NCBI GenBank assembly: GCA_002480015.1
Contig: DLQD01000061.1
Coordinates: 1 to 9,146 of the forward strand
Direction of reading: 5' to 3'
DNA length: 9,146 nucleotides
DNA from: Opitutia bacterium UBA7441
GTDB lineage: Bacteria; Verrucomicrobiota; Verrucomicrobiia; Opitutales; Coraliomargaritaceae
This document shows, piece by piece, positions 1 through 5,708 of the stretch (the stretch's first letter is position 1; every line of letters starts with the position of its first letter). The notes under the pieces are model-generated. The model was not told the DNA's origin, did not search any database, and worked only from the letters and a program-made list of their open reading frames with translations. The translations under genes were made by a program, and so were the position numbers.

Positions 1-24
1 TGGGGAGTGGGGAGTGGGGAGTGG
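1..24. repeat. 7-base tandem repeat (TGGGGAG), three perfect copies plus a partial one
   Basis: Three head-to-tail copies of TGGGGAG are followed by TGG and then a degenerate copy (TGGCAAG). The array starts at the window edge, so its true length is unknown and it probably continues leftwards. It lies between the end of the receptor gene's terminator and whatever gene lies to the left. No coding role is visible. A slippage-prone intergenic microsatellite is the simplest reading. Confidence 0.75.
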
Positions 25-46
25 CAAGTGCTTTTTATCTGGATAC

Positions 47-78
47 GAAAAAGCCCCGCTCAGGGGAACGGGGCTTCG
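47..78 (-). terminator. Rho-independent terminator of the TonB-dependent receptor gene
   Basis: Read on the minus strand, a perfect 8-base stem AAGCCCCG/CGGGGCTT (arms at 69-76 and 51-58, 10-base loop) is followed directly by a run of five T (48-52). It begins about 20 bases after the receptor stop codon. There is no T run on the plus-strand side, so it should act only for minus-strand transcripts. It closes the riboswitch-receptor unit as a single-gene transcript. Confidence 0.9.
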
Positions 79-98
79 TAATGATGAATGTTTGTGAC

Positions 99-2192
99 TT
101 ACCAGCTGTAATTTGCCGTCACGCCGAAGGTGCGTGGTGCGGCGGGTGCCTCGTAGCGTTGGTCTCCTGCACCATTGTCGAAGAAGAAGACGCGATCTTC
201 GTATTCTTCATCGAAGAGGTTTTTGCTCCAAAGCGTGAAGGTCCAGTTCTCGTAGCGATAGCCGATCGAGGCATTGACGACTGCGAAGGCGTTGCGTTTT
301 TCGGTGTGGCTGTTGGATTCGTAGTATTCGTCGCTGCCGACCACTTCCAAGCTGCCGAAGAGTCCCTCTGCAGGAGAGTAATCCAAACGAGCGCTGTAGG
401 TGTAATTGGGTGCATTCGCTAAGTCGCGGGAGTTGATTGAGACGCCTCTTGCGGTGTAATCACTGCGCTGGGCTTCGAGCAGCCCCAGGGTGGTGCCTAA
501 ACTCCAGTTCGAAGCGAAAAACCAGGTCGCTTGACCTTCCAGTCCGTAATGTTTGGCGCTGTCACCGTTGGTCGTGATGTAGTCGAAGAAACTGCCGGAA
601 CCTTCAGAATCACGGAACTGTGGGTCTTCGCGGTAGGTGTAGAATACTGTGACACTCGCATCGACGGAATCGTCAAAGAAGCTGCTGCGCAGACCGCTTT
701 CGATGGTCCAAAGAGTCTCGGAGTCGTAAGTGATATCTCGAGCGTCCGTAAAGTTAGGTGTGCTGGCACCGCCTGCTTTGTAGCCGCGGATTAAGGCTAC
801 ATGCACTTGGGCCGCATCGCTGAGATCGTGCTCAAGTGTTATATTGCCACCCCATAATGTGTCGGACGAATCGAGGCCATAGTCAAAAGGTGTGCCGTAA
901 AAATCGCCCGATGCGGCGACATCCACTTCATAGTATTCGAGGCGCAGCTGCAGTTTCAAACGAGTCCGGTCATTGAACTCGTGGGTGGCCTGCCCGAAAA
1001 GTGCGACCGTTTCCGAATCGTAGCCAGTATCCCAGATCGCGCCACTATCCCATACGGCATACGATTCTTCATCGAGCGCTTGGGCGTAGACGCCAATTGT
1101 CCACCGGTCGATGAAACCGAACGCATCTTGTTTTGCCTTGGAATTGAATCGGACTTCTTGGCTGATCACGTCGCGCTCACGATCGAGTGTGAGGAAGTCG
1201 GTATAGAAGCTGGTCAACGGAGCTGGCGCGCCTTCCACGCCCCAGTCGCCGTCAAAGCTGTAGAGTGAGTCGGTGGTTGTGTAGCTGGTGACGCCAACGA
1301 CGTCGATTGCGTCGAGCGCGGTCCAAGTGGCGCGGAGACTGCCCCCAAAGGTGTCTTGCTCATCGCGTCCCGGCTCATCCGAGTAGGTTTCGGTGCGGTG
1401 GTTATTGAGAGTGAACTCATCGTAACCATTATTGATTTCAGAATAGATGAGTTGCCCGTCAAAGCTCCAGTCCTCATTGGGCAGCCACCTTAGTTTGAGT
1501 CGGGTCGTTAGCTGGTCGCGCTCGTTGGTGTCATCATTATCGAGGTATTCATTCTCACGGAAACCATTTTGCAGCAGTTGGTGGGCTGAGAGACGGAAAG
1601 TGAGTTGCTCGGGATCGTTCTTCAGTAAAGGACCGCCCACAGCGACTCCACCCGCCCGCAGATCGTCGTTGCCGACAGTGGCCTCGGCTTGGCCACTCCA
1701 ATAGCGGGTGGGCTCATTGGTCACGATACGCACGACGCCGCCGGCGGCATTGGCACCGAAGGCGCCTGCTTGGGGGCCACGGAGGACCTCGACCTGTTGC
1801 ACGTCGAACAAATTACCGACAGTGCCGAGACCTGTCAGATCGAGGTCGTCGATGAGGAAGCGCACACTGCTATCCGGCGTCTCGCCCTCGAACTGTGAAT
1901 TTTCCCCGATACCGCGGATCTGTATGTAGCGGGGGCGCGAGGTGCCACCGGTCCAGGTGAGGTTGGGGATGGCGTTGATCACGTCCTCGAAGTGTTGGAC
2001 GCCTTTGTCCTCGAGTGCGTCTTCTGCGAGCACAGTGACGCTGGCGGTGGTGTTGTGCAGTTCCGACTCCCAGAGTTCGCCGGTGACGATGATCACGGGG
2101 AGTTCGGGAATGGCGGGAACGACACTTTCTCCAGCGAAGAGTGGTGTCGTGGCGATGCTAAGAAGCGCAAGTGCGCTGATTGTGTGTTTCAT
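99..2192 (-). CDS. TonB-dependent outer-membrane receptor, probably for thiamine or a precursor
   Basis: A 697-residue TonB-dependent receptor, expected to form a 22-strand outer-membrane barrel that imports a scarce ligand using TonB/ExbB/ExbD energy. Visible in the sequence: a signal peptide (residues 1-20, hydrophobic core ALALLSIATTPLFA), a TonB-box-like VIIVTG at 33-38, a plug domain at about 45-165 with the hallmark VEVLRGPQAGAFGANAAGG, a long barrel rich in alternating aromatic residues, and a C-terminal aromatic residue (YSW) as in BAM substrates. I chose the ATG at 2192. An in-frame TTG at 2204 would only add four residues before the signal peptide. The gene stands alone between a TPP riboswitch and its own terminator. 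Receptor class is certain from sequence; the ligand is inferred only from the riboswitch. Riboswitch-controlled receptors of this kind are known in Bacteroidetes and Proteobacteria. A ligand such as HMP or thiazole rather than thiamine itself cannot be excluded. Confidence 0.95.
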   Translation of the reverse strand: MKHTISALALLSIATTPLFAGESVVPAIPELPVIIVTGELWESELHNTTASVTVLAEDALEDKGVQHFEDVINAIPNLTWTGGTSRPRYIQIRGIGENSQFEGETPDSSVRFLIDDLDLTGLGTVGNLFDVQQVEVLRGPQAGAFGANAAGGVVRIVTNEPTRYWSGQAEATVGNDDLRAGGVAVGGPLLKNDPEQLTFRLSAHQLLQNGFRENEYLDNDDTNERDQLTTRLKLRWLPNEDWSFDGQLIYSEINNGYDEFTLNNHRTETYSDEPGRDEQDTFGGSLRATWTALDAIDVVGVTSYTTTDSLYSFDGDWGVEGAPAPLTSFYTDFLTLDRERDVISQEVRFNSKAKQDAFGFIDRWTIGVYAQALDEESYAVWDSGAIWDTGYDSETVALFGQATHEFNDRTRLKLQLRLEYYEVDVAASGDFYGTPFDYGLDSSDTLWGGNITLEHDLSDAAQVHVALIRGYKAGGASTPNFTDARDITYDSETLWTIESGLRSSFFDDSVDASVTVFYTYREDPQFRDSEGSGSFFDYITTNGDSAKHYGLEGQATWFFASNWSLGTTLGLLEAQRSDYTARGVSINSRDLANAPNYTYSARLDYSPAEGLFGSLEVVGSDEYYESNSHTEKRNAFAVVNASIGYRYENWTFTLWSKNLFDEEYEDRVFFFDNGAGDQRYEAPAAPRTFGVTANYSW

Positions 2193-2195
2193 GTT

Positions 2196-2224
2196 GGATC
2201 TCAATTTTTGTATGTTTGAGATCC
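2196..2224 (-). promoter_or_regulatory. Hairpin covering the receptor's ribosome-binding region
   Basis: On the minus strand a perfect 9-base stem GGATCTCAA/TTGAGATCC (arms 2216-2224 and 2196-2204, 11-base A-rich loop) ends only 3 bases before the ATG at 2192, so it buries the whole region where a ribosome would bind. A second copy of GATCTC lies just after the aptamer (2255-2260) and could pair with the same GAGATC (2197-2202), though for only 6 bases. No hairpin followed by a T run lies between the aptamer and the ATG, so control by translation initiation is more likely than by transcription termination. The structure is seen in the sequence; its role as expression platform is inferred. Confidence 0.6.
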
Positions 2225-2265
2225 GGCCTTGGGCGATTGAAGGTGAAACGATCAGAGATCGATCC

Positions 2266-2371
2266 GTTCCTTTTCCTACGCCGGTGTCAACCGGATCAGG
2301 TTCGAAGGGATCGTCATTGTGCTTGCGCAGGAAAACGTCTCAGACCCATGCCAGGTCACCCCTAAGGAAGG
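2266..2371 (-). promoter_or_regulatory. TPP riboswitch (THI element) aptamer
   Basis: Read on the minus strand, the conserved TPP aptamer blocks appear in the right order. They are an AGGGGTG start (2357-2363), CTGAGA (2338-2343), CCCTTCGAACCTGATC (2294-2309), the hairpin CCGGT-TGAC-ACCGG (2281-2294) and CGGCGTAGGAAAAGGAA (2267-2283). P1 can form from TTCCTT (2364-2369) and AAGGAA (2267-2272). The arm between CTGAGA and CCCTTCG is the variable P3 extension. The element ends 74 bases before the ATG of the TonB-dependent receptor. It should lower receptor expression when cellular thiamine pyrophosphate is high. A covariance-model search was not possible here, but the motif agreement is close to diagnostic. 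Confidence 0.95.
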
Positions 2372-2377
2372 TCGCCA

Positions 2378-2406
2378 GACAAAGTGACTGAGGGGGGCGC
2401 TGTCAA
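2378..2406 (-). promoter_or_regulatory. Candidate promoter for the riboswitch-receptor transcript
   Basis: A perfect -35 hexamer TTGACA (2401-2406, minus strand) is followed after 17 bases by a poor -10 candidate TTTGTC (2378-2383). Transcription would then start at about 2371, which is exactly where the TPP aptamer begins. The support is the -35 match and the geometry; the -10 box is weak, so this is tentative. Confidence 0.4.
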
Positions 2407-2638
2407 GACGGATTCCTGCCGTGCTGTGCTTCAGTGTGCAAATTTAAACACGGGGTCAGGTGGTCAACTCATAGAAGCCGCATACGTATCTCCGCTCATT
2501 TAGGTGCGGAGCCTGTGACGCCCCTACTGTCTATGAAGAATCCAGAAAAAGTGACCCTGCACTTATTTCAAAGAGCGCTTCTGGAAAGCTCCGCTCACAG
2601 AGTTGACTTTCGAGGCCTGTCGTGAGTTTGTAAAAGCT
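2407..2638. other. Intergenic region between the riboswitch promoter and lpxA, with degenerate inverted repeats
   Basis: No gene is supported in these 232 bases. There is a 6-base hairpin CTCCGC/GCGGAG (2490-2495 and 2506-2511). There is also a nested pair: TCCAGAA/TTCTGGA (2541-2547 and 2579-2585) around AAGTG/CACTT (2549-2553 and 2560-2564). The segment at 2440-2459 (ending GGGGTCAG) and the reverse complement of 2551-2568 (AAATAAGTGCAGGGTCAC) resemble each other imperfectly. This might be the remnant of a small non-autonomous palindromic element. The plus-strand promoter of lpxA should lie here, but I see no convincing -35/-10 pair. A 30-codon frame (ATG at 2533, stop at 2623-2625) is not supported as a gene. 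Confidence 0.4.
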
Positions 2639-3427
2639 ATGGAAATTCATGATACGGCTATAGTCGCAGGATCTGCGCATATCGGTCACGCGACCCGAAT
2701 TGGCCCCGGTGCTTTGATCGAAGAGGGCGTCCGGGTGGGGCGGAATTGTAGTATTGGCGCCTATGCGATCATACGTCAGGGCTGCATCCTCGGCGATGAG
2801 GTCCAGGTCGATTCCTTTTCTGTTATCGGCGGCGATCCGCAGTCCATCGGCTTTGATCCTTCGATTGTGAGCCATGTCGTCATCGGAGACCGTACGATCC
2901 TTCGCGAAGCGGTGACGATCAACCGTGCCAGTGCAGCGGGTGCTCAAACAGTAATCGGAGAGGACTGCTTTATCATGGCCAATGCACACGTTGCTCACGA
3001 TTGTAAACTCGGTAAAGGCGTGGTGCTGGCAAACAACGCGATGATCGCGGGACATATTCAGATCGGAGAAAAGACTTTTGTCGGCGGCGGCGCTGGCATA
3101 CATCAGTTTTGCCGCATCGGAGCCTATTCTATGATCGCCGGTAATGCTTCGATCACCGCCGATGTGCCGCCCTATGTGATGGCCGCAGAGCGCAGCGAAG
3201 CCCATGGGCTGAACCTAATCGGACTACGCCGTGGGGGATTCGAGCAGCGGGAGATTACGGATCTTAAGCGGTGCTATCGCGCTGTTTTTTTCGGTGGCGG
3301 CAATTTGAAAAAGAAAGCGGAAGAGGCCGCCCGCGAGACTGAGTTTGGACTCACGGCGCCCGGTGCCCGTTTCTTAAGCTTCTTTGAAAGTGGCCAGCGC
3401 GGCTTCATCCAATCGACACGTGATTAA
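2639..3427 (+). CDS. lpxA: LpxA, acyl-ACP--UDP-N-acetylglucosamine O-acyltransferase
   Basis: Cytoplasmic enzyme that transfers a 3-hydroxyacyl chain from acyl carrier protein to the 3-OH of UDP-GlcNAc, the first step of lipid A synthesis. With the ATG at 2639 the protein is 262 residues, the same length as E. coli LpxA. Residues 1-180 are left-handed beta-helix hexapeptide repeats (for example IGHATRIGPGALIEEGVRVG). The active-site block NAHVAHDC contains His117 and the catalytic His120 (E. coli His122/His125). His139 and His155 correspond to E. coli His144 and His160. Gly168 aligns with Gly173, the hydrocarbon-ruler residue, which suggests a longer acyl chain such as C14. The trimerising helical C-terminal domain follows the DVPPYV turn. 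An upstream in-frame TTG at 2603 would add 12 residues with no family counterpart. The Shine-Dalgarno sequence is weak. The stop codon overlaps the start of pdxA, so the two are probably translationally coupled. Confidence 0.96.
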   Translation: MEIHDTAIVAGSAHIGHATRIGPGALIEEGVRVGRNCSIGAYAIIRQGCILGDEVQVDSFSVIGGDPQSIGFDPSIVSHVVIGDRTILREAVTINRASAAGAQTVIGEDCFIMANAHVAHDCKLGKGVVLANNAMIAGHIQIGEKTFVGGGAGIHQFCRIGAYSMIAGNASITADVPPYVMAAERSEAHGLNLIGLRRGGFEQREITDLKRCYRAVFFGGGNLKKKAEEAARETEFGLTAPGARFLSFFESGQRGFIQSTRD

Positions 3428-4349
3428 GGCTACTCCACCTTTACCTTTGGCCCTTACTTGTGGGGATCCTGCCGGGATTGGTCCGGAGGTCATTGAGCAG
3501 ACGCTGCGCCAAGATTCGCTCTGCGGACGTGACTGTGTTCTCGTCGGGTCGCATGCCTGGACGGCTTCGATGGCGCAGGAGCTGGGTCTCGCTTACGAAG
3601 CGGTTGGCGATCCACATTTTTCGGTCGCACCGGGGCAACCCTCGCTCGAAGGTGCGCGGCTCGCACTCGATGCCATGATGCATGCGTCGGCCGGCTGTCG
3701 TGCGGGTCGCTATCGTGGAGTGGTGACAGGCCCCGTCAGCAAGCACTGGCTGCAAGAGGTAGGTTTTGCCTTTCCCGGACAGACGGAATTTTTTGCTGAC
3801 GCGTGGGGTGGGGAGCCAACGATGGCTTTCGTTGGGCGTGAACTACGTGTGGTGCTCGCTACGTGGCATATACCCTTGCGTGAGGTCTCGAAGGCATTGG
3901 ACGCCGTCTGCCTAGAGAAAGCGGTGCGCCGTGCCTACTTGCTGGCGCAGCAGCTCGGAGCCAGTGAGCCGCGGATCGGAGTTTGTGGGTTGAATCCGCA
4001 TGCTGGAGAGGGCGGTATTCTAGGGAAAGAGGAACTTGAAGTGCTCGATCCGACTCTGGATCAACTCCGCAAGTCCATGCCGGGCCTCTCCTCTTGTTTG
4101 CCCGGCGATACCGCCTTTCACCGGCAGCGCCAAGGTGATTTCGATGTCGTGGTCGCTGCCTATCATGATCAGGCCTTGGCTGCGGTCAAAACACTCGAAT
4201 TTGATGCGGCGGTGAATCTAACACTGGGGCTTCCCTTTGTCAGGACGAGTCCTGACCACGGCACCGCCTTCGCTCTGGCCGGAAGGGGACAAGCGGCCCC
4301 CTCTAGTTTCACTGCTGCTCTGGCGCTGGCACGGCGACTGACTGCGTGA
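3420..4349 (+). CDS. pdxA: PdxA, 4-hydroxythreonine-4-phosphate dehydrogenase
   Basis: NAD-dependent, divalent-metal-using cytoplasmic enzyme that oxidises 4-phosphohydroxy-L-threonine in the DXP-dependent route to pyridoxal 5'-phosphate. The 309-residue frame shows the family start LTCGDPAGIGPEV (12-24), VTGPVSK (102-108), ATWHIPL (147-153), CGLNPHAGEGG (189-199), YHDQ (248-251) and NLTLGLPFVRTSPDHGTA (266-283). Metal ligands are His150, His194 and His249; their spacing matches E. coli His166/211/266 within one residue. Two deviations stand out. The usual GHTE substrate motif reads GQTE (Gln121), and the Gly after YHDQ is Ala252. I chose the GTG at 3420, overlapping the lpxA stop by 8 bases, because the family N-terminus begins about ten residues before CGDPAGIGPE. 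A TTG at 3384 would give an implausible extension. A paralogue acting on a related 4-phosphorylated acid is a lesser alternative. Confidence 0.93.
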   Translation: MIKATPPLPLALTCGDPAGIGPEVIEQTLRQDSLCGRDCVLVGSHAWTASMAQELGLAYEAVGDPHFSVAPGQPSLEGARLALDAMMHASAGCRAGRYRGVVTGPVSKHWLQEVGFAFPGQTEFFADAWGGEPTMAFVGRELRVVLATWHIPLREVSKALDAVCLEKAVRRAYLLAQQLGASEPRIGVCGLNPHAGEGGILGKEELEVLDPTLDQLRKSMPGLSSCLPGDTAFHRQRQGDFDVVVAAYHDQALAAVKTLEFDAAVNLTLGLPFVRTSPDHGTAFALAGRGQAAPSSFTAALALARRLTA

Positions 4350-4462
4350 CCTCAAGAGCTATGGATCCATCGTGCTTATCGGGAAAAGTCGCGGCTACGG
4401 AATCCGCGTTCCTCGCTCACTCCTGCTTGACGCATGCCTGTAGATACATACCGCTTCTGTAA

Positions 4463-4834
4463 ATGGTTAATACTTTAGATATTCCCAAAGGTGTGCGACT
4501 CGGCAATGAAAGGCTCATTCTGGTCACGGAAGCAGCGGGTTCCAAACTGCGCGCCCTAATCGAACGGGAGGGGAAGGGCGATTATCTGCGCATCAAAATT
4601 ACTGGCGGTGGCTGCAATGGGCTTAGCTATAAGATGAAATTTGTGGCGGAGCCGAAGCGAGGGGATATCCTCGTGCGCTCATCAGGCGCACGCATCCTCG
4701 TGGATACCAAAAGCGCGCTCTACCTGCGCGGCACGCAACTCGATTACTCCGACAAAATGGTCGGCGGCGGGTTCAAGTTCAGTAATCCAAACGCGAAGTC
4801 GAGCTGCAGTTGCGGCGAAAGCTTTAGCATTTAG
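4463..4834 (+). CDS. A-type iron-sulfur cluster carrier (ErpA/IscA/ISCA1-like)
   Basis: Small protein (123 residues) of the HesB/IscA family that receives iron-sulfur clusters from a scaffold and delivers them to target enzymes. The three conserved cysteines are present: Cys51 in GGGCNGLSYKM and Cys115 plus Cys117 in the C-terminal SSCSCGESF. The CNGLSY and SNPNAKSSCSCGESF stretches look most like ErpA and mitochondrial ISCA1. The first 15 or so residues precede the conserved domain and are slightly longer than in E. coli IscA (107 residues). No isc or suf genes are visible beside it. It lies 113 bases after pdxA and has little Shine-Dalgarno signal, so it may be transcribed separately. Which A-type subfamily it belongs to cannot be settled from motifs alone, so no symbol is given. 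Confidence 0.93.
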   Translation: MVNTLDIPKGVRLGNERLILVTEAAGSKLRALIEREGKGDYLRIKITGGGCNGLSYKMKFVAEPKRGDILVRSSGARILVDTKSALYLRGTQLDYSDKMVGGGFKFSNPNAKSSCSCGESFSI

Positions 4835-4874
4835 AGTTGAAACACTGCTTGGAGCTATTAAGGATACACCCTTC

Positions 4875-4903
4875 TTGAATGTTCTATCCACACAAACTAT
4901 GAC
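4875..4903 (+). promoter_or_regulatory. Candidate sigma-70-type promoter for the infC operon
   Basis: TTGAAT (4875-4880, four of six to TTGACA) is followed after exactly 17 bases by TATGAC (4898-4903, four of six to TATAAT). Transcription would start near 4910, about 97 bases before the preferred infC ATG. That would leave a leader that begins with the hairpin at 4924-4944. The match is moderate and no experiment supports it. Confidence 0.45.
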
Positions 4904-4923
4904 GGCATAAAGCAACGAAATGC

Positions 4924-4950
4924 AAAACAGCACGGAGCTGTTTTCGCTTT
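4924..4950 (+). terminator. Hairpin with T tract between the Fe-S carrier gene and infC: terminator or leader attenuator
   Basis: A perfect 8-base stem AAAACAGC/GCTGTTTT (4924-4931 and 4937-4944) with a 5-base loop ends in T-rich sequence (TTTTCGCTTT). It has the shape of an intrinsic terminator, although the stem is only moderately GC-rich. It lies 90 bases after the stop of the Fe-S carrier gene and about 60 bases before the infC ATG. Either it ends the upstream transcript, or it sits at the very start of the infC transcript as an attenuator. It also argues against reading the ATG at 4920 as the infC start. Confidence 0.6.
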
Positions 4951-5006
4951 TACTTCGGGCTTCTATCGAACTCCGGCTTCAAGAAGTTAATACTTACAAT
5001 CAATTA

Positions 5007-5690
5007 ATGGCAAAATACCCGAACTCCCGCGGCAAATATCAAAACCGTAATCGTGGCCCTAAAGGTCTCAGAAGAAATGACCGCATTCGCGCGGCAGAAG
5101 TCCGCGTCATCGGCCCCGAGGGCACTAACCTCGGCGTGATGCCACCCCGCAAGGCGCTCGAGCTGGCGCAAAAGGTGGGGCTCGACCTGATCGAGGTGTC
5201 CCCCTCTGCACGCCCTCCAGTTTGCCGTATTCTTGACTTCGGCAAGTTCCTCTACGAGGAGAGCAAGAAGCAGAAGGATACCAAACAAGCCAGCACTAAG
5301 CTGAAGGAGATCAAGTTCCGTGTCTCGATTGATCAGCACGACTTTGAAACAAAGCTTCGCCGGGCCGAAGGTTTTCTCGACCACGGTAATAAGGTTAAAC
5401 TAACTCTTCAATTCCGTGGCCGTGAGAACGAGCACCGTGAACTGGGCTATGAACGCGTCAAGCTGGCTTCGCAGGAACTCCAGGGCGTGGCCTCTGCAGA
5501 TTCGGATCCTCGCCTCGTCGGTCGACAGGTCACACAGATCCTGTCCCCTCTGCCTGAAGCAAAACGCGTTTTGAAGTTTAATGCGCCGGATCATAAGCTT
5601 GACGATCACGAAGAGCATGACGACCACGAAGAGCATGACGACTATCAAGAGGAAGACTTCGACCACCAAGAGGAAGAGGTAAAGTCCTAA
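5007..5690 (+). CDS. infC: Translation initiation factor IF-3 with acidic His-rich C-terminal tail
   Basis: Binds the 30S subunit, keeps it apart from the 50S and checks initiator tRNA and start codon. With the ATG at 5007 the protein is 227 residues, against about 180 in E. coli. Residues 1-20 are a basic extension. The N-domain covers about 21-85 and includes the IF3 signature DLIEVSPSARPPVCRILDFG. The lysine-rich linker is about 82-97, and the C-domain about 98-190 includes KEIKFR and KLTLQFRGRE. Residues 193-227 form a tail almost wholly of Asp, Glu and His, built on a six-residue repeat DDHEEH. A frame from ATG 4920 is open and would add 29 residues, but those codons run through a terminator-like hairpin and have no family counterpart. 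No clear Shine-Dalgarno sequence precedes 5007. Downstream lie an amidase and a TIGR03790 protein rather than the usual rpmI-rplT. Confidence 0.95.
   Translation: MAKYPNSRGKYQNRNRGPKGLRRNDRIRAAEVRVIGPEGTNLGVMPPRKALELAQKVGLDLIEVSPSARPPVCRILDFGKFLYEESKKQKDTKQASTKLKEIKFRVSIDQHDFETKLRRAEGFLDHGNKVKLTLQFRGRENEHRELGYERVKLASQELQGVASADSDPRLVGRQVTQILSPLPEAKRVLKFNAPDHKLDDHEEHDDHEEHDDYQEEDFDHQEEEVKS
5601..5654 (+). repeat. 18-base tandem repeat inside the 3' end of infC
   Basis: Units at 5601-5618 and 5619-5636 differ by one base and both encode DDHEEH. The third unit at 5637-5654 is degenerate and encodes DDYQEE; a further diverged unit follows (FDHQEE). The length is a multiple of three, so copy-number changes would keep the reading frame and alter only the length of the acidic IF3 tail. 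Confidence 0.85.
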
Positions 5691-5708
5691 GGCTTGCAGG
5701 ATTGAGCT

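Noticed and set aside
2533..2625. A 30-codon small frame before lpxA
   Set aside because: No Shine-Dalgarno sequence and no recognisable peptide feature; the stretch also contains the degenerate inverted repeats.
2603..2636. TTGACT as the -35 box of an lpxA promoter
   Set aside because: At 17 bases spacing the -10 would be GTTTGT, a poor match, and the transcript would start almost on the ATG.
2531..3205. A 224-codon open frame on the minus strand across lpxA
   Set aside because: It is antisense to a well-supported lpxA, has no recognisable motif and is rich in residues expected from reading hexapeptide-repeat codons backwards.
4390..4408. CGCGG/CCGCG hairpin after pdxA as a terminator
   Set aside because: Only a 5-base stem with a 9-base loop and no T run after it.
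4427..4450. TTGACG as the -35 box of a promoter for the Fe-S carrier gene
   Set aside because: The only -10-like bases (TACATA) are about 12 bases away, too close. At normal spacing there is nothing suitable.
4920..5006. ATG at 4920 as an upstream start of infC
   Set aside because: It would add 29 residues with no IF3 counterpart, encoded across a terminator-shaped hairpin and only about 10 bases after the predicted transcript start. The ATG at 5007 fits the family better.
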